A program made the translations under genes and the position numbers. Source: Pedobacter kyungheensis (GTDB lineage: Bacteria > Bacteroidota > Bacteroidia > Sphingobacteriales > Sphingobacteriaceae). From it: a DNA stretch of 64,000 bases. The notes beneath the pieces were generated by a model. That model saw only the letters and a list, made by a program, of their open reading frames with translations, did no database searches and was not told where the DNA came from. This document shows positions 10,701 to 16,959 of this stretch, one piece after another. Position 1 is the stretch's first letter. Every line of letters starts with the position of its first letter. The stretch lies in NCBI RefSeq assembly GCF_000812965.1, contig NZ_JSYN01000023.1:62001-126000 (forward strand), read 5' to 3'.

Positions 10701-10865
10701 GCATTAAGTTTAGATCTGAGTAAAGCTACCGGAAAGTTCAGTGTAAAAATATTGAACCCAAAAAATGGTAAAGTGCTGAAAGAAGAGAAAATAAATGGAA
10801 ATGCCGTGTCCAAAATCAGTAAAACTGGTGCTGGCGACGAGCTCATCATCATTAACAAAATTTAG
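7704..10865 (+). CDS. Secreted parallel beta-helix protein with DUF6298-like C-terminal domain
   Basis: A large exported protein (1053 residues) with a signal peptide ending near residue 32 (HASFGQ). The N-terminal half, about residues 90-450, has pectin-lyase-fold features: DAYIQRAIDMV-like segments, LLEKGTYQVAGTLKI, VIIRGSGMGADGT, then repeated short strands. The C-terminal half, from about residue 580, looks like an alpha/beta barrel domain with conserved aromatic and acidic blocks such as GLWYDRRRDDHERIRRMDGE, LVLIHENYFQHN, IGAEFTGPLHFVQFWIDTI and IDIRYWHYQADGT. I believe this corresponds to DUF6298, seen in Bacteroidota pectin loci, but this is from memory. Two possible active centres in one chain make it a candidate bifunctional pectin enzyme. 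It lies 2 bases upstream of the GH140 gene. Catalytic function is not established from the sequence. Confidence 0.65.
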   Translation: MPKTNHILKAKPFKTLPILVIAFLISHASFGQKTKPVEPPKPIFKGKDGKMAYTSDAQGNRIPDFSYAGYMAGEKDIPTATVKIVVPLVEGDATAYIQRAIDMVSAMQPGKDGLRGAVLLEKGTYQVAGTLKIAASGVIIRGSGMGADGTKIFATGLDRIGVIRILGKNDKIQEAAVAITDAYVPVNATQLALANAGGFKVGDRITIQRPSTKEWIETLKTVEFGGGESALGWKPGTRDIFWDRKITAINGSTITFDAPITTALDAKFGGATVSKYKWNGRIAQVGVENLKLESDFRKDNIKDEYHRWTAICLENVEDAWVRQVVFEHFAGSAVNVLASAKRITVEDCKSLAPISEIGGERRYTFLTTGQQTLFQRLYSEYGYHDFAVGFCAPGPNVFVQCQSYLPFSFSGAYDSWASGVLFDIVNIDGQALSYLNRGQDGQGAGWSAANSVFWQCSAARMDNYQPPTAQNWAFGTWAQFAGNGYWDMSNEQIQPRSLYYAQLKDRVGNSVDARTFVLPVETEASSSPPVDVALKLTKLAYKPALTLSEYIDSATERNPIPTAKGQAKLVTSEGFHRSNTIQTAGVMAVKNGWLTRGNEIVLGDRQDVPWWNGSARPYGLKNTKFHITRFVPGREGNGLTDNLDDITDSMQNGPVKILDHNYGLWYDRRRDDHERIRRMDGEVWAPFYELPFARSGQDKAWDGLSKYDITKYNLWYWDRLKTFANLADQKGLVLIHENYFQHNIIEAGAHYADFPWRTANNINSTGFPEPVPYAGDKRIFMAEQFYDISNEHRRAIHKAYIRKCLENFDGNSGVIQLIGAEFTGPLHFVQFWIDTIKEWEKETGKHPIIGLSVTKDVQDAILDDPERANVVDLIDIRYWHYQADGTAYAPQGGQSLAPRQHARLLKPKKTSFEEVYRAVSEYKIKFPEKAVIYSGDSYDSFGWAILMAGGSLSNADLIDKATLNLISGTKPFLPAGKNAKQYGLENTGKTYVLYNASAEALSLDLSKATGKFSVKILNPKNGKVLKEEKINGNAVSKISKTGAGDELIIINKI

Positions 10866-10867
10866 TT

Positions 10868-12268
10868 ATGACCCTTAAATCTAAAATATTCCTTTTATCC
10901 CTGGTTTCCCTGCTGGCTTTTGGCTGTAAGGAAAAGCCACATTTTGGCGATAAAAGCTTGCTGGTTTCGGAAAATGGAAGGTATCTAACCACTGGAGATG
11001 GCAAACCTTTCTTTTGGCTAGGCGATACTGGTTGGTTGCTGTTTGGCAGATTAACTCGCGAGGAAGCCGAAACCTACCTGGAAGACCGGAAGCAGAAAGG
11101 TTTTAATGTGATCCACGTAATGGTCTTGCATGACGTACCCTCGCGCAATGTGTATTTAGATTCGTCGGTTGTACATGGCGATGTAGCCAAACCCATGCTT
11201 ACCCCGGGCAATAATCCGAAAGATTCTGTAGCCTACGATTACTGGGACCATGTAGACTATATTGTAGATAAAGCCGCCGAAAAAGGCCTTTACATGGCGC
11301 TGGTGCCCGTTTGGGGAACCAATGTTAAAGCTGGCAAAGTAAAGGAAGCACAGGCCAAAAAATATGCAGAATTTTTAGCCAAAAGATACCGCGAAAAATG
11401 GAATATCATCTGGTTAAACGGTGGCGACATTAAAGGTTCTGATGGATTGAAAGTTTGGAATACCATTGGACAAACCTTACGTGCAAACGATCCGAATCAC
11501 CTCATTACCTTTCACCCAAGAGGAAGAACAGCATCTTCGCAATGGTTTCACAATTCGCCATGGAGTGATTTCGATATGGTGCAATCCGGCCACCGCCGTT
11601 ATGAGCAGGATACTTCGAAGAACGAAAAGTTGCATTACGGAGAAGACAACTGGAAATACATTGAAGCCGATTACAAATTAAAACCGGCTAAACCAACTAT
11701 TGATGGCGAGCCTTCGTATGAAGATATTCCGCAAGGGTTGCACGATACCACACAACCACGCTGGGTAGCTGCAGATGTGAGAAGATATGGTTACTGGTCG
11801 GTTTTTGCTGGCGCCTTTGGTTATACATACGGCCATAATTCGGTAATGCAGATGTATAAGCTTACCGATAAAAAACCAGCATATGGCCCTAAAGATCCCT
11901 GGAATATTGCTTTGAATGCTGAAGGTGCAAGCCAAATGCAATATTTAAAAGCATTAATGCTTTCGCACAGTTATTTCGACCGTGTACCCGACCAAACGTT
12001 AATTGCAGGCCAAAACGGCGAAAAATATGACCGCATTTTAGCAACCCGGGGCGAAGATTTCGCCATGTGTTATACCTACACCGGTAGAAATTTCAAAGTA
12101 CAAATGGGTAAAATTGATGGCGATGATGTAAAAGCATCGTGGTTTGATCCACGCACCGGAAAAATTACTCCAATTGGTGAGTTTGAAAACAAAGGTATTC
12201 ATGAGTTTAACCCTCCTGGCGAAGCCGCAAATGGCAATGATTGGGTGTTGGTTTTAGAGAAAATATAA
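10868..12268 (+). CDS. GH140-type (DUF4038) apiosidase-like lipoprotein
   Basis: Resembles family GH140, whose founding member releases apiose-linked side chains from rhamnogalacturonan-II. A lipoprotein signal is present, with LLAFGC and Cys at residue 20. The DUF4038 barrel starts at about residue 33 (NGRYLTTGDGKPFFWLGDTG). Candidate catalytic acids are Asp187 in LNGGDIKG and Glu281 or Glu285 in TIDGEPSYE. A small C-terminal beta domain (collagen-binding-like, about residues 375-466) ends WVLVLEKI. The length, 466 residues, is normal for the family. It starts two bases after the preceding stop, so it is cotranscribed with the beta-helix gene. Family membership is fairly secure. Apiose specificity is inferred from family and pectin context. 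Confidence 0.85.
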   Translation: MTLKSKIFLLSLVSLLAFGCKEKPHFGDKSLLVSENGRYLTTGDGKPFFWLGDTGWLLFGRLTREEAETYLEDRKQKGFNVIHVMVLHDVPSRNVYLDSSVVHGDVAKPMLTPGNNPKDSVAYDYWDHVDYIVDKAAEKGLYMALVPVWGTNVKAGKVKEAQAKKYAEFLAKRYREKWNIIWLNGGDIKGSDGLKVWNTIGQTLRANDPNHLITFHPRGRTASSQWFHNSPWSDFDMVQSGHRRYEQDTSKNEKLHYGEDNWKYIEADYKLKPAKPTIDGEPSYEDIPQGLHDTTQPRWVAADVRRYGYWSVFAGAFGYTYGHNSVMQMYKLTDKKPAYGPKDPWNIALNAEGASQMQYLKALMLSHSYFDRVPDQTLIAGQNGEKYDRILATRGEDFAMCYTYTGRNFKVQMGKIDGDDVKASWFDPRTGKITPIGEFENKGIHEFNPPGEAANGNDWVLVLEKI

Positions 12269-12273
12269 ATTAC

Positions 12274-12420
12274 CGTCATTGCGAGGAAGGATGACGAAGC
12301 AATCTCAAAAAAAGATTGTCATTAAGAGAATCTATCGCGATCGTCATCCTGATCCGATAGCTATCGGATGGGAATCTTAAGGCATTTGTATTCAGATTCC
12401 CGCTTTCGCGGGAATGACGA
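12274..12420. repeat. Compound REP-like element
   Basis: Starts cgtcattgcgaggaag, passes through internal palindromes (gatccgatagctatcggatg, then attcccgctttcgcgggaat) and ends ggaatgacg. It looks like two or three related repeats nested together between the GH140 and GH43-like genes. Confidence 0.75.
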
Positions 12421-12438
12421 TCCTGCAAGTAAACGTGG

Positions 12439-12460
12439 CGTCAGATGTTACCATCTGATG
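12439..12460. repeat. Short palindrome, tcagatg / catctga arms
   Basis: Seven-bp perfect arms (12441-12447 and 12452-12458) around a ttac loop. No T-run follows, so it is better seen as a dispersed hairpin than a terminator. Confidence 0.6.
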
Positions 12461-12480
12461 CTGAAAAGAAACAAATAAAA

Positions 12481-12504
12481 GTGCCAGATAGCTATATCTG
12501 GCAC
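12481..12504. repeat. Short palindrome, gtgccagata / tatctggcac arms
   Basis: Ten-bp perfect arms around a gcta loop, ending 17 bases before the GTG start of the next gene. It could fold in the leader and influence translation. No T-run follows. Confidence 0.7.
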
Positions 12505-12521
12505 CACGATAAAGAAAGAAA

Positions 12522-13454
12522 GTGTTAAAATTAAAGTTCATATCATCCTTACGCTTAGCCATTTTAGGCCTGGCACTTTGCGGATTAACATCCTGCACTA
12601 AACAGGCTTATTTGTTTACCTCATTCCACGAACCAGCCACAGAAGGCTTACGCTTGCTGTACAGTTACGATGCTTACCACTGGACCGATTTAAACAAAAC
12701 CTTTTTAAAACCAACAGTCGGAACTCAAAAAGTATTGCGCGATCCATCCATGGTTCAAGGCCCTGATGGTACTTTTCACCTCGTTTGGACTTGCAGCTGG
12801 AAAGGCGATAAAGGTTTTGGCTATGCCAGTTCTAAAGATCTCATTCACTGGAGTAAACAGCAATTTATTCCGGTAATGGAAAACGAACCTAAAACCGTGA
12901 ATGTTTGGGCGCCAGAGCTTTTTTACGATGAAGAAAATAAAGAATATGTAATTATCTGGGCATCTACCATACCTTTCCGATTTACCAAAGGGATAGAAGA
13001 AGAGGACAACAACCACCGGATGTACTCGGTTACGACAAAGGATTTTGTAACCTTTTCTCAGCCTAAACTATTTCTCGATCCCGGATTTAGTGTAATTGAT
13101 GCGGTAATTGTTAAACGCGAAGCAAAAGATTATGTACTGGTTTTGAAAGACAATACCCGGCCTAACCGCAATTTAAAAGTGGCTTTTGCCTCATCTGCTT
13201 TAGGCCCGTACACGAATGTTTCTGAAGCTTTTAGCCCGAAATTAACCGAAGGGCCAACTGTGGTAAAAACCGGAAAAGACTGGCTGATATATTTCGACGC
13301 TTACGGGCAAAAAAACTATTCGACCATGAAAACAGCTGATTTTAAAGCCTTTAAAGATATAACCAGCGAAGTTTCAGTACCGGAAGGGCATAAACACGGT
13401 ACTATTTTAAAAGTGAAGAAGAAAGTGATTGAAGATTTATTGAATAATAAGTAA
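12522..13454 (+). CDS. GH43-like five-bladed propeller glycosidase lipoprotein
   Basis: A 310-residue exported lipoprotein with the lipobox LTSC (Cys25). The fold matches GH43-type propellers. The three carboxylates expected in the clan are visible: Asp74 in LRDPSMV (base), Asp193 in VIDAVIV (pKa modulator) and Glu243 in LTEGPTV (acid). Typical propeller strings include FHLVWTCSWKG, WAPELFYDEENKEYVIIWAS and KDWLIYFDAYG. The start is GTG at 12522, placed because the signal begins there (MLKLKF) and an A/G-rich stretch, aaagaaagaaa, precedes it. GH43 enzymes usually remove L-arabinose, D-xylose or D-galactose from pectin side chains. Which linkage is cut here cannot be told. It sits between repeat elements in the pectin enzyme run. 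Confidence 0.8.
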   Translation: MLKLKFISSLRLAILGLALCGLTSCTKQAYLFTSFHEPATEGLRLLYSYDAYHWTDLNKTFLKPTVGTQKVLRDPSMVQGPDGTFHLVWTCSWKGDKGFGYASSKDLIHWSKQQFIPVMENEPKTVNVWAPELFYDEENKEYVIIWASTIPFRFTKGIEEEDNNHRMYSVTTKDFVTFSQPKLFLDPGFSVIDAVIVKREAKDYVLVLKDNTRPNRNLKVAFASSALGPYTNVSEAFSPKLTEGPTVVKTGKDWLIYFDAYGQKNYSTMKTADFKAFKDITSEVSVPEGHKHGTILKVKKKVIEDLLNNK

Positions 13455-13456
13455 TT

Positions 13457-13563
13457 CGTCATTGCGAGGAGGTACGACGAAGCAATCTTACAACGATGGG
13501 GCTTTATTCCTACTGCACCAAGATTGCTTCGTTCCGATGAAAAATCGGAAACTCGCAATGACG
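13457..13563. repeat. REP-like hairpin, cgtcattgcgagg family
   Basis: Begins cgtcattgcgaggaggtacg and ends ctcgcaatgacg, with an internal palindrome ttccgatgaaaaatcggaa. It occupies nearly the whole intergenic gap. Confidence 0.8.
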
Positions 13564-13579
13564 TAGAACATAAATTAAA

Positions 13580-15412
13580 ATGAAAATACAACAGATATTT
13601 GGTTTAGCTATCCCACTTGCATTGGCACTATCTACTGTGCAGGCACAGGATACCGTGCGCTATACCGGCAAAACCCTGGTTAATGCCGATTATCACCACG
13701 GGCAGCTAACACCCGTTGTTGGTGTACACAGCATCCAAACTTTCCGTGCAAACCGTGAGCATCCAGAGCTGGCCGAGAACTTTGGCTGGACTTATAACCA
13801 CGCACCCATGCTGGCTTATTGGAACAACCGCTTTTATGTAGAATATTTAAGCGATAAAGTAGGTGAAAGCATCCCGCCAGGACAAACTTTGCTGCAATCG
13901 TCAAAAGATGGCTACACCTGGACCAAACCCGATGTTATTTTCCCTGTTTACCGGATTCCGGATGGCACCACGAAAGAAGGACGTACTGATGTAGCCAAAG
14001 ATCTCGATGCGGTAATGCACCAAAGAATGGGTTTTTATGTTTCGACCAAAAATGTTTTTCTGGTACTGGGCTTTTATGCCATTAGTTTCGATGCCAAAGA
14101 TGATCCCAATGATGGACATGGCATTGGCCGGGCTGTACGCGAAATACAGGCAGATGGTAAGTATGGCCCGATTTATTTCATCCATTACAATCCAGGCTAT
14201 TCTGAAAAGAATACCAAATATCCATACTACACCAAAAGCAAAAGCAAAGCTTTTATTGAAGCCTGTAACGAACTGCTGGCGAATAAATTAATGACCCAGC
14301 AATGGAACGAAGAGGCCGACCGGAAAGATCCGCTAATTACTTTGCAAAAACAATACAAAGCCTTCAGTTACTATCATTTACCCGATGGTCGTGTAGTGGG
14401 GCTATGGAAGAACGCTTTAACCGCCATCAGTACCGACAATGGTAAAAGCTGGCCTGAAAGTGCATTCCGTGCGCCTGGTTTTGTAAACAGCAATGCCAAA
14501 ATCTGGGGGCAAAAAACCAGTGATGGCCATTTTGCAACCGTATATAATCCATCCGAATACCGCTGGCCACTGGCCATCTCAACAAGTAAAAATGGTTTGG
14601 ATTATACTGACCTTTCATTGGTAAATGGCGAAATCACGCCAATGCGTTATGGCGGCAATTATAAATCGTATGGTCCGCAATACGTTAGGGGTATTGAAGA
14701 AGGTAACGGAAAACCTGCCGACGGGAAGCTTTGGGTAACCTACAGCATGAATAAAGAAGATATCTGGGTTTCAGGCATTCCGGTACCCGTAAGCACAACG
14801 GTTAACAGCCATGTAAACGATGATTTCAGTAAAATGCCTGCCGACAAAGCTTTGGCTTTGTGGAATATTTACAGTCCACTTTGGGCACCGGTAAAGGTAG
14901 AAGATGGCAATTTAGTACTAAAAGACAAAGATCCTTTTGATTATGCAAAAGCCGAACGCGTATTTCCGGCCTCAAGTAAGCTAAGTACTTCTTTTTCGGT
15001 TAGCCCTAAGCAGGATAATTTCGGTTTACTGGAAATTGAGCTGCAAGACGATAAAGGTATGGCTACCGTGCGTTTAACTTTTGATACCGCAGGTGTACTA
15101 AGTGCAAAAGCTGGTGCGCGCTACAAAAATTTCTTAAAATATAAAGCTGGTGAAACCTACGATATTAAGCTAAAACTAACCACGGCGAATCGTTTTTACA
15201 CCATTACTGTTAACGGCAAAGATGTACTTACCAGTCTGGCTTTCCAGCCAGTAGCCAATGTTTCGCGCATTGTTTTCCGCACGGGCGATGTACGCCGTTT
15301 CCCGGATGTAGACACCCCAGCCGATCAAACCTACGATTTAAAGAACGCAGGAGAGGCCGAGAAAAAAGAAGCAGTTTATCTGATTAAATATTTAAAAACG
15401 GAGGGATTATGA
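13580..15412 (+). CDS. Secreted Asp-box (sialidase-like) propeller protein with C-terminal beta-sandwich
   Basis: A 610-residue exported protein whose signal ends at VQAQ (about residue 22). The first about 420 residues carry Asp-box-like repeats (SSKDGYTW, STDNGKSW) and propeller strings (FATVYNPSEYRWPLAIS, GKLWVTYSMNKEDIWVSG), which suggests a six-bladed sialidase-type propeller. From about residue 425 a concanavalin-like beta-sandwich follows (LLEIELQDDKGMATVRLTFD, YDIKLKLTTANRFYTITVNG), possibly carbohydrate-binding. Sialic acid is not expected in plant pectin, so the neuraminidase label given to such folds should not be taken literally. A glycosidase or lyase acting on a pectic sugar is more plausible. 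Its stop overlaps the next start (ATGA), implying translational coupling with the esterase gene. Confidence 0.6.
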   Translation: MKIQQIFGLAIPLALALSTVQAQDTVRYTGKTLVNADYHHGQLTPVVGVHSIQTFRANREHPELAENFGWTYNHAPMLAYWNNRFYVEYLSDKVGESIPPGQTLLQSSKDGYTWTKPDVIFPVYRIPDGTTKEGRTDVAKDLDAVMHQRMGFYVSTKNVFLVLGFYAISFDAKDDPNDGHGIGRAVREIQADGKYGPIYFIHYNPGYSEKNTKYPYYTKSKSKAFIEACNELLANKLMTQQWNEEADRKDPLITLQKQYKAFSYYHLPDGRVVGLWKNALTAISTDNGKSWPESAFRAPGFVNSNAKIWGQKTSDGHFATVYNPSEYRWPLAISTSKNGLDYTDLSLVNGEITPMRYGGNYKSYGPQYVRGIEEGNGKPADGKLWVTYSMNKEDIWVSGIPVPVSTTVNSHVNDDFSKMPADKALALWNIYSPLWAPVKVEDGNLVLKDKDPFDYAKAERVFPASSKLSTSFSVSPKQDNFGLLEIELQDDKGMATVRLTFDTAGVLSAKAGARYKNFLKYKAGETYDIKLKLTTANRFYTITVNGKDVLTSLAFQPVANVSRIVFRTGDVRRFPDVDTPADQTYDLKNAGEAEKKEAVYLIKYLKTEGL

Positions 15413-16959
15413 GGCAGTTTGCAGTTTTAAGTTCAAAGTTGGCAGTTTTGGCTGCATACCCTTCCAGCGCGTTCGTCATTCCCAACTTGATTGGGAATCT
15501 TAAAGCTAATTGCATTAGGATTCCTGTGCAAGCGGGAATTGCGGCACTAATTATTTTCCTCTCATTTTTCTCTTTCTCCGCCAACGCCAAAATCCTGTTG
15601 CCACAAATCCTCTCCAGCAACATGGTTTTGCAACGCGATAAAGCTATCAATATCTGGGGCTTTGCAGCAGCGGGCGAGCGGGTAACCGTAACTTTCGCCG
15701 GGCAGAAAAAAGAGACCCTTACCGACAAAAACGGAAACTGGGCAGTAGTTTTAAATCCATTAAAAACAGCTGCACAACCGCAAAGTATGCTCATTTCGGG
15801 TTCTAATACCATCGAGCTAAGCAATATTCTGGTTGGCGAAGTATGGCTTTGTTCCGGTCAATCGAACATGGAGTATGCCATGCGCAAACTGGCTAAAATC
15901 CCGAAGCCGAAAAATGAAAAACTGGGCTTTCCTGCTGATGAAGTAGCACAGGCCAAAAACAAGCAGATCAGGATTTTCCTGGTAAACAGAAAAACTTTAA
16001 TCAAACCCGATTCCATTCATAAAAGCTGGAGTGTAGCCGAAGATTCTGCCTTGCGTGCCTTTTCGGCTGTAGGTTATTTCTTTGCCAAAGAGTTGCAGCA
16101 AAAACTGGGTGTTCCGGTAGGGGTAATTTCTTCTGCAGTGCCCGGCAGTGCCATCGAACCCTGGATTTCGGAAAAGGCATTTGCTGCTGAAGCCTATTTT
16201 AAAGACAAAAAAGTAGGCAACGATCCGGGTAAATTTTATACACCTATGATTGAGCCACTTACCAAATTTAAAATCAACGGTTTCTTATGGTACCAGGGCG
16301 AAACCAATTGCTTTTTAAACGAAAACATCAGCTATGCTTATAAAATGAAAACACTGATTAGCCTTTGGCGCAAAGCCTGGGGCGAAAGTAATTTGCCTTT
16401 TTATTATGTGCAGATTGCGCCTTTCGATTACAGCAAACAAAAAAGCGATAAAGTAGTACCAACTACTGAAACTGAACCTGCTTTCTGGGAAGCACAGGAA
16501 CAGATTTCACGTTTGCCGAATACGGGAATGATTTCAACATCCGATTTAAACGATAATGGTAGTGACTTACACCCAACCTATAAATGGGAGGTAGGCAGAC
16601 GCCTGGCACTTTGGGCTTTAGCCAAAACCTATCACCAAAAAATAGATTTTTCAGGTCCAATTTATCAAACAGTCACTTTTAAAGCGAACCAGGCCATACT
16701 CGATTTCGAACATTTAAACGCAAAAGCTTCAGGTCCTGTTAGCGGCTTTACCTTGGCTGGAGCTGACGGGAAATTTGTAGCCGCCAATGCAGAAATTAAA
16801 GCCGGCAAAGTGTGGGTATCGGCCAAAGAAGTGGTGCAACCTAAGGCGGTACGTTACAACTGGGCAGAAAACCCTTCGGGGAATTTTTACAGCAACGGCT
16901 TGCCCGCTTTACCTTTTCGAACTGATAATCCACTAACCCAGCAATTTAAAATCAATTAA
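15409..16959 (+). CDS. SASA-domain carbohydrate esterase (sialate-O-acetylesterase-like) with repeat-derived N-terminus
   Basis: An SGNH-type esterase expected to remove acetyl groups from glycans. The core begins LLPQILSSNMVLQRDK (about residue 63). The block-I serine is Ser152 in CSGQSNMEYA, a Q-G-E-T-N block lies in FLWYQGETNCF, and the catalytic Asp/His lie in SDLHPTYKWE. The start overlaps the previous stop as ATGA. The first about 44 residues are odd: bases 15475-15540 belong to the dispersed cgtcattccc repeat family, so residues about 23-44 are repeat-encoded and the hydrophobic export signal (ALIIFLSFFSFSANA) begins only near residue 46. An in-frame GTG at 15526 (residue 40) could be the working start. 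The next gene overlaps by one base (TAATG). Confidence 0.85.
   Translation: MRQFAVLSSKLAVLAAYPSSAFVIPNLIGNLKANCIRIPVQAGIAALIIFLSFFSFSANAKILLPQILSSNMVLQRDKAINIWGFAAAGERVTVTFAGQKKETLTDKNGNWAVVLNPLKTAAQPQSMLISGSNTIELSNILVGEVWLCSGQSNMEYAMRKLAKIPKPKNEKLGFPADEVAQAKNKQIRIFLVNRKTLIKPDSIHKSWSVAEDSALRAFSAVGYFFAKELQQKLGVPVGVISSAVPGSAIEPWISEKAFAAEAYFKDKKVGNDPGKFYTPMIEPLTKFKINGFLWYQGETNCFLNENISYAYKMKTLISLWRKAWGESNLPFYYVQIAPFDYSKQKSDKVVPTTETEPAFWEAQEQISRLPNTGMISTSDLNDNGSDLHPTYKWEVGRRLALWALAKTYHQKIDFSGPIYQTVTFKANQAILDFEHLNAKASGPVSGFTLAGADGKFVAANAEIKAGKVWVSAKEVVQPKAVRYNWAENPSGNFYSNGLPALPFRTDNPLTQQFKIN
15475..15540. repeat. Dispersed repeat inside the 5' end of the esterase gene
   Basis: Bases cgtcattcccaacttgattg, then gggaatcttaaag, then ttcctgtgcaagcgggaatt match the pattern seen at 12274-12420 and 41631. 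Here the element is translated. Confidence 0.75.

Noticed and set aside
15384..15824. A 146-codon minus-strand frame
   Set aside because: It covers the repeat-rich start of the SASA esterase on the opposite strand and has no recognisable domain.
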